From assembly GCA_963754305.1 (NCBI GenBank), contig CAVWFR010000049.1, positions 186,001-250,000 on the forward strand: a DNA stretch of 64,000 nucleotides, written 5' to 3'. Source of the DNA: DATEDA01 sp963754305. GTDB taxonomy: Bacteria; Pseudomonadota; Gammaproteobacteria; Burkholderiales; SG8-39. Made by a program: the position numbers and the translations under genes. The first letter of the stretch is position 1; the number at the start of each line of letters is the position of its first letter. The notes under the pieces were generated by a model. That model made no database searches. It saw only the letters and a program-made list of their open reading frames with translations, and was not told the DNA's origin. This document shows positions 36,311-44,080 of this stretch, one piece after another.

Positions 36311-37459
36311 CTATTTGTTCGCTGCCGCCGGAGCTGCCTTGCCCGCCGGCGCTGCGCCCTTCTCCGGGAAGTAGTAGTTCGCGACGAAGGAGTACGGCGG
36401 GAACATGAACCGCTTCGCCGGCACGACGATCGACGCATACGCGCGCTGCGACTCCAGCACCTTCTTGAAGTACGGGCTCTTCTCCGACTCTTCCTTCGCG
36501 ATGATGTCCCAGGTCTTCAGGAACTCGATCAGGATGTCGGGCGGGGTGCGCAGGATCTGCACGCCGTGCTTCTCCTGCATCTCCTTGATCGCGTCGGCGT
36601 TCTGCCGCTGCCATTTCGCCCACCAGATCAGGTACGTCTCGTTGGCGGCGGACTTGATGATCTCCTGGTGCGTCGGCGAAAGCGCCTTCCACACGTCGCC
36701 GTTGAACAGCAGCTCGCCGACGGTGGTGTTCTCGTGCACGCCCGGGGTGTAGTGGTACTTCCACACGTTGTGGAAGCCGAGCCGCAGGTCCTCGACGCCG
36801 CCGACCCACTCGGCGCAGTCGATCACGCCGCGCTGCGCGGACGGGATGATCTCGCCGCCCGGCATGTTGACCGTCGTCATGCCCATGCGCTGCCACACTT
36901 CGGCCGCCATCCCGGTCTGCCGGCACTTCATGCCCTTGAAGTCGGCGAGGTTCTTGATCGGCCGCTTGAACCAGCCGAACGCCTGCGGTCCCGACGGAAG
37001 GATCGGCAGCCAGACGACGTTGAGCTTGAGCTCTTTCTGGTAGAACTCGGTCAGCAGCTCGAACCCGCCGCCGTTGTGGACCCAGCCCATGTAGTCGATG
37101 AAGTCCATCCCGAACGTGCCGCCGGGGCCGCCGGTGACGAGGATCGCGGCCTTGTTCTTGCCGACCCAGTAGCCGGCCCAGGCGTGGGCGCCGTCGAGGA
37201 CTTTCTTGTGGGTCGCGTCGAGCACCTCGAACGCCGGCACGACCTGGCCGGCGGGCATGGTGTCGATCTTGAGCGAGCCGCCGGAGAGCTTGCTGACCCG
37301 GTCGGCCCAGAACGTGAAGTTTTCGTACAGCGTGAGCGACGCGGGCCACGTGGCCTGCATCTTCAGGGTCGTCGTCTGAGCCTGGGCCGTTGCCGCGCCG
37401 AACGCGAGCGCGGCGACCGCAGCCGCGCAGACGCGCGACCATCGTGGTGAATGAAGCAT
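36311..37459 (-). CDS. dctP: TRAP substrate-binding protein (DctP)
   Basis: 382-residue periplasmic receptor, intact. The Sec signal ends in ATAQAQ. The core shows QATWPASLTLYENFTFWADR, MPAGQVVPAFEVLDATHKKV, GWFKRPIKNLADFKGMKCRQ (the Arg in this region usually binds the ligand carboxylate) and NMPGGEIIPSAQRGVIDCAE. The ATG at 37459 has a strong GAGGAGGAGAG ribosome site. Close paralogue of the receptor at 31610-32767; followed by a terminator and then dctQM. Confidence 0.93.
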   Translation of the reverse strand: MLHSPRWSRVCAAAVAALAFGAATAQAQTTTLKMQATWPASLTLYENFTFWADRVSKLSGGSLKIDTMPAGQVVPAFEVLDATHKKVLDGAHAWAGYWVGKNKAAILVTGGPGGTFGMDFIDYMGWVHNGGGFELLTEFYQKELKLNVVWLPILPSGPQAFGWFKRPIKNLADFKGMKCRQTGMAAEVWQRMGMTTVNMPGGEIIPSAQRGVIDCAEWVGGVEDLRLGFHNVWKYHYTPGVHENTTVGELLFNGDVWKALSPTHQEIIKSAANETYLIWWAKWQRQNADAIKEMQEKHGVQILRTPPDILIEFLKTWDIIAKEESEKSPYFKKVLESQRAYASIVVPAKRFMFPPYSFVANYYFPEKGAAPAGKAAPAAANK

Positions 37460-37692
37460 GACTCTCCTCCTCCTCGGGTGAACTGTCGGTCCTTCGCTCG
37501 CGCCGCCGTGCGGAGACCACTTCCGCCGGGCCGTAGCACGGCCGCGAGACCCCCATCCCGCGCCGCCCCGGCTCGCCACGCCTTTCACGCGTCCCGGGCG
37601 CGGGCCGAACGCATGAAGTAAGCCCGACTTCGCGGGGAGTGTCAACTGGCCGCGACGCCGGTGCGCCCCATGGGTGCGGGGTCAGCGGCGCA

Positions 37693-38808
37693 TCAGGACC
37701 GCTGCCAAGCCGCACACGCCGCGCGCACCACGTCGGGGAGGGAGCCGCGCTTCTCGAGCACCTCGCGCAGCGTCTTGGCGTCGTTCGTGCGCGCCGCCGC
37801 ACACGCGAGCAAGCGGCCGATTGCCGGGCCGCCGCCGAGCCGCTCGGCGTGCGGCGCCACTCGCGTGAGCGTGGCGACGATCTCGTCGGCAAGCGACACT
37901 TGCTCGCGCGTCGAAGGATCGACGATCGCGGCGCCGAAGCCGAATCGGCAGGCGTGGAACCGGTTGTAGCTGTACACGAGGTACAGGCTCGGGTGAGGCG
38001 CCGAGCTCCGGTCGTCGCGCGCGGCCGCGGCCAGCGCCTGCGTGTAGGCCGCGAGATCGGCCGCGCGCGCCACGGTGAGCGGCGTGTCGAACACCCGGAC
38101 CTCCACCGTGCCGTACTCCGGCTTCGGCCGGATGTCCCAGTAGAAGTCCTTCATGCTCTCGACGATCCCGAACGCGAGCATCTCGCCGAAGTAGTGCTCG
38201 AACTCGTCCCAGTCGGCGACGAAGGGCATGCAGCCGGCGAGCGGGAAGGCGTTGACGACGTTCAGCCGCGAGGAGTCGAACTGCGTATCGGCCCCGCCTG
38301 CGAACGGCGACGAGGCCGAGAGCGCGATGAAATGCGGCACGTAGCGGGCGAGCGCGTGGGTGAGCCGCACCGCCTCGTCGCCCGAGCGCACGCCGATATG
38401 GACGTGCTGGCCGAACACGGTGAACTGCTTGGCGAGATAGCCGTAGAGCTCGGAGACGTGCCGAAAACGCGGCGTGTCGTAGATCCGTCGCTCGCTCCAC
38501 CGCTGGAACGGATGAGTGCCGCCGCCGGCGACGCCCAGATTGAGCTTCGCCGCCGCGTCGGCGACCACCGCGCGCATCGCCTCCAGCTCGGCGCGGATCT
38601 GCTCCGGCCCGGAGCAGACCGAGGTGCTCATCTCGATCATGCTCTCGGTGATCTCGGGCTTGATGTCGCCCGGGTGCTTGCGCTTGGCGACCGCGGCGAG
38701 CAGATCGGACGCACCGCGCGTCAGGTTGTAGTCGCGGGTATTGACGAGCTGGAGCTCGAGCTCCACGCCGAGGGTGAGCGGTTCCGAGGATCTGAACTCG
38801 AGCGTCAC
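37693..38808 (-). CDS. ybdK: YbdK-type carboxylate-amine ligase (GCS2 family)
   Basis: 371-residue ATP-grasp-like ligase of the glutamate-cysteine ligase type 2 family; E. coli YbdK has weak glutamate-cysteine ligase activity. Visible motifs are LTLGVELELQLVN at the start, PEITESMIEMST, GGGTHPFQRW, FGQHVHIGVRSGDEAV and PKPEYGTVEVRVFD, which carry the metal and nucleotide acidic residues. It overlaps no neighbour and lies just downstream of the cation antiporter gene. True substrate unproven. Confidence 0.9.
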   Translation of the reverse strand: MTLEFRSSEPLTLGVELELQLVNTRDYNLTRGASDLLAAVAKRKHPGDIKPEITESMIEMSTSVCSGPEQIRAELEAMRAVVADAAAKLNLGVAGGGTHPFQRWSERRIYDTPRFRHVSELYGYLAKQFTVFGQHVHIGVRSGDEAVRLTHALARYVPHFIALSASSPFAGGADTQFDSSRLNVVNAFPLAGCMPFVADWDEFEHYFGEMLAFGIVESMKDFYWDIRPKPEYGTVEVRVFDTPLTVARAADLAAYTQALAAAARDDRSSAPHPSLYLVYSYNRFHACRFGFGAAIVDPSTREQVSLADEIVATLTRVAPHAERLGGGPAIGRLLACAAARTNDAKTLREVLEKRGSLPDVVRAACAAWQRS

Positions 38809-38832
38809 GGCGCGCCTAGGCCCGGTCGGAGG

Positions 38833-40041
38833 TCATGATTCTGCGCCGGCTTCGCCGGCCTGGCTGATCGCGAACTGCGTCGCGATCGGTCCGAGGAGCT
38901 CGAGGATCACCACCGCGGCGAGCACGACCGGGGCGACGCTCGCGCGCACCTCGGGATAGAGCGCCGCCGTCTCGTGCACCATCACCACCGCGAGACCGGA
39001 CATCGGCATCAGCGCTAGCGCGACGAGCCCCGCGTGGCGCAACCTGAGCCCGACGAAGGGCGCCAGCGCGACCACTCCGAGCGCCTTGCCGGCAAAACGC
39101 ACCAGCACGAACGCGAGGCCCGCTGCGCCGGCGGTCGCGATGAGCCCGAGATCGAGCTGCGCCCCGGCGATGACGAACAGGATGACATAGAAGAGCTGCC
39201 CGGCAGTACCCGAATCGACGACGATGAAGTGGCGCTCGCGATCGGCGTTGCGCACCATCGTGCCCATCGCGAGCAGCGTAAGCAGGACCGACAGCTTCAG
39301 CATGACCGCGGCGCCGACCGTGAGCACGACCAGCGCGATGACCACGATGAACTGCCGCTCGGCCTGCTTGCCGACGAGCTGCGCGAGCTTGAGCGTCGCC
39401 TGCGCGGCGAGCGCGGCGACGACGAGCGACCCGCCGAGGAGATAAAGCGGCTGGGTGAGGATCGTGAGCCAGCCGCCGCGATACTCGAGATGCAGCCAGG
39501 GGATGAGCACGGTGAGGGCGAGGAACGCCATCACGCCGTTGATCGCAGTGAGGAGAAGGGCGCGCTCGGTGACCTGGCCCTCCGCCCGCATATCTGCGGC
39601 GACGCGGATCAGCACCGCCGGCGAGGTCGACATCGCGATGGCCGCGGCGACCGCCGCCACGAGCGGATCGTGGTCGAAGTAATGGGTCAGCGTGACGAAC
39701 ACCAGCACCGCGGCGCCCAGCGCCTCGGCGACGCCCATCACCGCGAGCGCGGGCGAGCGGCGCAGCCAGGCGAGATCGAGCCGGGTGCCGAGCTCGAACA
39801 GCACGAGGCCGATCGCGATGTCGGCGAAGACCGTCAGCTCGTCGAGCAGCGGCCGCCCGATCAGCGCCCAGCCGCCCGGCCCGAGCGCGAGCCCCGCCGC
39901 GGCGTAACCGGTGACGCGCGGCAGGCGCATCAGCCGCTGCACCAGTTCGCCGCCGGCAAGGCCGGCCGCGAGCAGCACCCCGACCCAAACCATCTGGTTC
40001 GCGAGCGGCGGCCATTGCGGGAGGAAAGCGAGATCGTCCAT
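38833..40041 (-). CDS. cation:proton antiporter (CPA2, KefB-like membrane domain)
   Basis: 402-residue membrane protein with the Na_H_Exchanger domain: LPRVTGYAAAGLALGPGG, ADIAIGLVLFELGTRLDL and a MSTSPAVLIRVAADMRAEGQ region with the ion-binding stretch. It lacks the C-terminal TrkA-N (RCK) domain that makes KefB/KefC about 600 residues long, so it is a membrane-domain-only exchanger. It ends 24 bp before the YbdK start and is probably cotranscribed with it. The ion (K+ or Na+) cannot be fixed. Confidence 0.87.
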   Translation of the reverse strand: MDDLAFLPQWPPLANQMVWVGVLLAAGLAGGELVQRLMRLPRVTGYAAAGLALGPGGWALIGRPLLDELTVFADIAIGLVLFELGTRLDLAWLRRSPALAVMGVAEALGAAVLVFVTLTHYFDHDPLVAAVAAAIAMSTSPAVLIRVAADMRAEGQVTERALLLTAINGVMAFLALTVLIPWLHLEYRGGWLTILTQPLYLLGGSLVVAALAAQATLKLAQLVGKQAERQFIVVIALVVLTVGAAVMLKLSVLLTLLAMGTMVRNADRERHFIVVDSGTAGQLFYVILFVIAGAQLDLGLIATAGAAGLAFVLVRFAGKALGVVALAPFVGLRLRHAGLVALALMPMSGLAVVMVHETAALYPEVRASVAPVVLAAVVILELLGPIATQFAISQAGEAGAES

Positions 40042-40061
40042 GCGGCGCTTGTCGAAGCGGT

Positions 40062-40150
40062 TGCGGAATCACGTACCGGGGAACCGGTACCCGGAAGCAC
40101 GTGCGCGGAAGCATGTTCTCGGGGGCTCGTCCGCGAATCCGCGGACGGCC
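40062..40150. repeat. short tandem-like repeats and a hairpin upstream of the antiporter
   Basis: Three related units GGAATCACGTACC (40065-40077), GGAAGCACGTGCG (40093-40105) and GGAAGCATGTTCT (40107-40119) follow each other in the 190-bp gap between lutC and the antiporter. They are followed by GTCCGCG-AATC-CGCGGAC (40129-40146), a perfect 7-bp stem. They could be binding sites for a regulator of the antiporter gene or a decayed repeat. Confidence 0.4.
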
Positions 40151-40231
40151 GGTGCGGATGCCGGCCTCGGGCCCTAGGCTCAACAGAATTGGAGCGCGGA
40201 CCGGCGGGTGGGTTCCGCGCTTCCGTCCGGC

Positions 40232-40912
40232 TCAGCCGCCGTCGCGGACGAGCACCATGTGCAGGCGATACGGACCGTGCGCGCCGAGAACGAGCGTCTG
40301 GTCGATGTCGGCGGTGCGCGAAGGTCCGGACACGAAGCTCACCGCGCGCGGGAGCTCGCCCAATTCCGCGCGCGCGAGCGCCCAGCCGTCTTCCATGCGC
40401 TTCACGATGCGTCCGGCCGGTACGATCGCGACGTGGGTTTCGGGCAGCAGGCTCGCGTTCGCCGGGGAGTCGGGCCCGGAGAGGAGCATCAGCGTACCGG
40501 TCTCCGCGAGCGCCGCAAATACGCCGGTGACGCCGACCGGATCGCGCTCGTTCGCCGCCCGCGCCTCGAGCGAGAGCGCCGCGCGGGCCCAATCGAGATG
40601 CGCGAGCCGTGGCCAGACGCAGCCGGCGAGCGGGAGGCCGTTCGCGCTCAAATACCGCGCCACTGCCGCCGGCACCTCGGCGAGCGCGCCCACCATCTCC
40701 GTCGTGCTCTGCATGGCTTCGGCCCGGGCGCGGAACCGCCCGACGACATCGCTCTCGACCTCCGGCAACGGGCCGGCAGGGTGACGTGCGATGTAAGTCT
40801 CGATCGCCTCCAGCTCGGCCTGCGACGGCCGGCTCGCCGCGCCGCGGCCCTGCCGCTCGCGGATGCGGGCGAGGATGGCCGCTCTCGCCTTGTCGCTGCC
40901 GAGGAGACTCAA
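40232..40912 (-). CDS. lutC: LutC/YkgG-type LUD-domain protein
   Basis: 226-residue LUD-domain protein. The N-terminus (SDKARAAILARIRERQG) and the C-terminal block VSFVSGPSRTADIDQTLVLGAHGPYRLHMVLV (in pieces) match LutC, the third subunit of the iron-sulfur L-lactate oxidation complex LutABC. No lutA or lutB is adjacent, although a GlcF-type iron-sulfur protein occurs 10 kb away. It lies 25 bp after pntB. Confidence 0.88.
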   Translation of the reverse strand: MSLLGSDKARAAILARIRERQGRGAASRPSQAELEAIETYIARHPAGPLPEVESDVVGRFRARAEAMQSTTEMVGALAEVPAAVARYLSANGLPLAGCVWPRLAHLDWARAALSLEARAANERDPVGVTGVFAALAETGTLMLLSGPDSPANASLLPETHVAIVPAGRIVKRMEDGWALARAELGELPRAVSFVSGPSRTADIDQTLVLGAHGPYRLHMVLVRDGG

Positions 40913-40937
40913 GCCGGTGCTCCTAGCCCCATGGGCG

Positions 40938-42338
40938 CTACTCGATCGCCTTCACGATGTCTTCGACGACCTTCTTCGCGTCGCCAAACACCATCATGGT
41001 CTTGTCCATGTAGAAGAGCGGGTTGTCGAGCCCGGCGTAGCCGGCCGCCATCGACCGCTTGTTCACCATCACCGTGCGGGCCTTGTGCGCCTCCAGGATC
41101 GGCATGCCGTAGATCGGGCTGCCCTTCTCCTCGGCGAGCGGATTCACGACGTCGTTCGCGCCGAGCACGAACGCGATGTCGGTGGTGCCGAAGTCGGAGT
41201 TGATGTCCTCCATCTCGAACACCTGGTCGTAGGGCACCTCGGCCTCGGCGAGGAGCACGTTCATGTGGCCAGGCATCCGGCCGGCCACCGGATGGATCGC
41301 GTAGCGCACGTTCACGCCCTTTGCCTGGAGCTTCTGCGCCATTTCCTTCACCGCGTGCTGCGCGCGCGCCACGGCGAGACCGTACCCGGGGATGATGACG
41401 ACGCTTTCGGCGTTGCCGAGGAGGAAGGCGACGTCCTCCGCGGAGCCCGACTTCACCTGCTTCTGCTCGCCGCCGGCCGCGACCGTGCCCTCGGCCGCGC
41501 CGAACCCGCCGAGCAGCACGTTGAAGAACGAGCGGTTCATCGCCCGGCACATGATGTAGGACAGGATCGCGCCCGACGAGCCGACGAGCGATCCGGCGAC
41601 GATCAGCATGGAATTCCCGAGCGAGAAGCCGATGCCGGCGGCGGCCCACCCGGAGTAGCTGTTCAGCATCGAGATCACCACCGGCATGTCGGCCCCGCCG
41701 ATCGGGATGATGATCAGCAGCCCGAGCGCGAACGCGATCGCCGTCATGATGATGAACGGCGGCCACTGCGCGTCCTTCGCGGCGAGGAAAAACGCCACCC
41801 CGAAGCCGATCATCAGGATCGCCAGCACGAGGTTCAGGAGGTGCTGTCCCTTGAACACCACCGGCGCACTGGAGAAGAGCCGGAAGTGCTTGCCGAGGCC
41901 GGCGAGCTTGCCGAAGGCGATGACCGACCCGGAGAAGGTGAGCGCGCCGACGAACGTCCCGATGAAGAGCTCGAGGCGGCTGCCGGACGGCAGTGGATCG
42001 GGCAGGTTGAAGGCCGCGGGATTGCGCACGATCGCGACCGCGATCAGGACCGCGGCCAGGCCCACGAGCGAGTGCATCGCCGCCACCAGCTCGGGCATCT
42101 GCGTCATCTCGACCCGGCGGGCGACGAGCGCGCCGATCGACCCGCCGATCAGGATCGCGAGCAGGATCAGGTCGATCCGCCTGGTGATCGCGAGCGTGGT
42201 GCCGACCGCGATGAGCATCCCGACGATGCCGAACCAGTTTCCCCGGCGCGCGGATTCGGGGTTCGACAGCCCCTTCAGCGCCAGGATGAAGAGGACACTC
42301 GCGACCAGGTACCAGAGGGCGACTTGATTGGCGGACAT
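40938..42338 (-). CDS. pntB: NAD(P) transhydrogenase beta subunit
   Basis: 466-residue membrane protein. The N-terminal half has about nine hydrophobic segments; the C-terminal domain III binds NADP(H), with IIPGYGLAVARAQHAVKEMA, HPVAGRMPGHMNVLLAEAEVPYD (in pieces), DVVNPLAEEKGSPIYGMPIL and VNKRSMAAGYAGLDNPLFY. With PntAA and PntAB it forms the proton-translocating transhydrogenase that makes NADPH from NADH. Third gene of the pnt operon. Confidence 0.95.
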   Translation of the reverse strand: MSANQVALWYLVASVLFILALKGLSNPESARRGNWFGIVGMLIAVGTTLAITRRIDLILLAILIGGSIGALVARRVEMTQMPELVAAMHSLVGLAAVLIAVAIVRNPAAFNLPDPLPSGSRLELFIGTFVGALTFSGSVIAFGKLAGLGKHFRLFSSAPVVFKGQHLLNLVLAILMIGFGVAFFLAAKDAQWPPFIIMTAIAFALGLLIIIPIGGADMPVVISMLNSYSGWAAAGIGFSLGNSMLIVAGSLVGSSGAILSYIMCRAMNRSFFNVLLGGFGAAEGTVAAGGEQKQVKSGSAEDVAFLLGNAESVVIIPGYGLAVARAQHAVKEMAQKLQAKGVNVRYAIHPVAGRMPGHMNVLLAEAEVPYDQVFEMEDINSDFGTTDIAFVLGANDVVNPLAEEKGSPIYGMPILEAHKARTVMVNKRSMAAGYAGLDNPLFYMDKTMMVFGDAKKVVEDIVKAIE

Positions 42339-42343
42339 CGGTC

Positions 42344-42404
42344 AACAGGCTGTTGAAGAACGCATCGTGAGCATGATCTCGTTACACCTTTCGACACCCT
42401 GCTA
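42344..42404. repeat. inverted-repeat element between pntB and pntAB
   Basis: The 63-bp pntAB-pntB gap begins with CAACAGGCTGTTGAA and ends with TTCGACACCCTGCTA; read inward the ends agree at about 10 of 13 bases (ACAGGCTGTTGAA and GCAGGGTGTCGAA). A third related motif, TTTTTCAACACCCTGCT, sits at 42768-42784, at the end of pntAA. Each copy at the plus-strand side ends at a pnt stop codon. It resembles small IS-end or MITE-like repeats. Confidence 0.4.
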
Positions 42405-42716
42405 GGCTTTTTTCTCCACCCTAGGTGCCTTGCGCTTGAACATCTCCAGCATCCGTCGGGTCACGAGGAATCCACCGAAGGTGTTGATCGCCACCAGACC
42501 GACGGCCAGCGCGCCGAGGATCGAGCCGAGATCGAGCTCGCCCGGCCCGGCGGCGAGAATCGCGCCGACCATGATCACCGAGCTGATCGCGTTGGTGACG
42601 CTCATGAGCGGGGTGTGCAGCGCGGGGGTGACGCCCCACACCACGTGATAGCCGACGAAGATCGCCAGCACGAACACGGTGAGGTTGACGACGGTCGGGT
42701 CGATCGTGCCGGTCAT
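42402..42716 (-). CDS. pntAB: NAD(P) transhydrogenase alpha subunit, membrane part
   Basis: 104-residue protein with three membrane helices (LTVFVLAIFVGYHVVWGV, PLMSVTNAISSVIMVGAILA, LGALAVGLVAINTFGGFLVT), equivalent to the C-terminal membrane part of one-piece PntA. This split into PntAA and PntAB is common in alpha- and betaproteobacteria. The basic tail MFKRKAPRVEKKA is cytoplasmic. Confidence 0.93.
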   Translation of the reverse strand: MTGTIDPTVVNLTVFVLAIFVGYHVVWGVTPALHTPLMSVTNAISSVIMVGAILAAGPGELDLGSILGALAVGLVAINTFGGFLVTRRMLEMFKRKAPRVEKKA

Positions 42717-42783
42717 GGCCTACTCCCTTTAGTCCGCTGACTTGGGATCCAGATAGGGGCATGCCCCTTTTTCAACACCCTGC

Positions 42784-43911
42784 TCAGCCCTTCTTGACCA
42801 CGGCGCCGTCGATGCACACGAGCGACCCCGCGATGATCTCGTCCTCCCGGTCGAGCTTCAGCTCGCCCGTTTTCGGGTCGACGAGGAGCACGAGGAAGTT
42901 GAGCAGGTTCCGCGCGTACAGGCTCGAGGCGTCGGTGGCGACCATCGCCGCGAGGTTGGTGTGGCCCACGAGCTTCACGTCATGCTTCACCACGATCTTG
43001 TCGCGCTCGCTCAAGGGGCAGTTCCCGCCCTGCTCCACCGCGAGATCGACGATCACCGACCCGGCCTTCATGCCGCGGACGGTCTCCTCGGTGACCAGGA
43101 CCGGCGCCGGTCGCCCCGGGATCAGCGCGGTGGTGATGATGATGTCGGCGGCCTTGGCCCGCTCGGCGATCAGGGCTGCCTGGCGGCGCTTGTAGTCCTC
43201 GCTCATCTCGCGTGCGTAGCCGCCCGCGGTCTCGGCCTGCTTCTTCTCTTCTTCGGAGACCGCCACCTCGACGAACTTCGCGCCCAGCGATTCGACCTGC
43301 TCCTTCACCGCCGGCCGCACGTCGAAGGCCTCGATCACCGCGCCGAGGCGCTTGGCGGTCGCGATCGCCTGCAGGCCCGCCACGCCCGCGCCGAGCACGA
43401 GTACGCGGGCCGCCTTCACCGTGCCGGCCGCGGTCATCAGCATCGGCATGAACCGGCCGTACTCGTCGGCGGCGACAACGACCGCCTTGTAGCCGGCGAT
43501 GTTCGCCTGCGAGGAAAGAACGTCCATCGACTGCGCGCGCGTGGTCCGCGGCAGCCACTCCATAGCGAATCCGGTGGCGCCGGATTTCGCCAGCGTGTCG
43601 ATGCCGGCCGCGTCGTAAGGATTGAGGAGCCCGATGAGGATCGCACCGCGTCTGAGGAGACCAAGCTCGCCCGCGTCCGGCGCACGGACTTTCAGCACGA
43701 TGTCCGACTGCCCGTACGCGTCGGCTGCGGCGGCGACAATGGTGGCGCCCGCGGCCTGATAGTCGGCATCCCGGAACGCGGCGCCGACGCCGGCGCCCTG
43801 CTGCACGAGCAGCGTGTGCTTGCCGCCCGCCGCGAGCTTCTTTACGGTTTCGGGCGTTGCGGCGACGCGCGTCTCGCCCGGACGGATCTCGGCGGGAATG
43901 CCGATGCGCAT
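42784..43911 (-). CDS. pntAA: NAD(P) transhydrogenase alpha subunit, NAD-binding part
   Basis: 375-residue soluble domain I. It has the AlaDH/PNT N-terminal start MRIGIPAEIRPGETRVAATP and the Rossmann motif LVLGAGVAGLQAIATAKRLG, followed by the FDVRPAVKEQ acidic end and the mobile-loop region. The ATG at 43911 is preceded by AAGGGGA; the longer open frame upstream lacks homology. First gene of the pntAA-pntAB-pntB operon. Confidence 0.94.
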   Translation of the reverse strand: MRIGIPAEIRPGETRVAATPETVKKLAAGGKHTLLVQQGAGVGAAFRDADYQAAGATIVAAAADAYGQSDIVLKVRAPDAGELGLLRRGAILIGLLNPYDAAGIDTLAKSGATGFAMEWLPRTTRAQSMDVLSSQANIAGYKAVVVAADEYGRFMPMLMTAAGTVKAARVLVLGAGVAGLQAIATAKRLGAVIEAFDVRPAVKEQVESLGAKFVEVAVSEEEKKQAETAGGYAREMSEDYKRRQAALIAERAKAADIIITTALIPGRPAPVLVTEETVRGMKAGSVIVDLAVEQGGNCPLSERDKIVVKHDVKLVGHTNLAAMVATDASSLYARNLLNFLVLLVDPKTGELKLDREDEIIAGSLVCIDGAVVKKG

Positions 43912-44080
43912 GGAAGGTCCCCTTGTCGCCAGGTGTGCCGGCTTGGTGTGTTGTCGAAGCGCCGGCGCGGCAGAGCGCGGATGATACCGCGCGAGGCTCG
44001 GCACGTCATTCGCACCGCGCGTCGCTGGTCGGAACGACACGAGGGGGCACGCCCCGTCGCGCTCTCCGAGTTCGCTCGAC

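Noticed and set aside
40232..40912. Complete lutABC operon
   Set aside because: Only the LutC-like gene is present; the neighbours are pntB and the antiporter.
42756..42772. Terminator GGGGCATGCCCC plus T5 after pntAA
   Set aside because: The T-run lies on the plus strand, while the pnt genes are on the minus strand, and the stem is only four pairs after loop formation.
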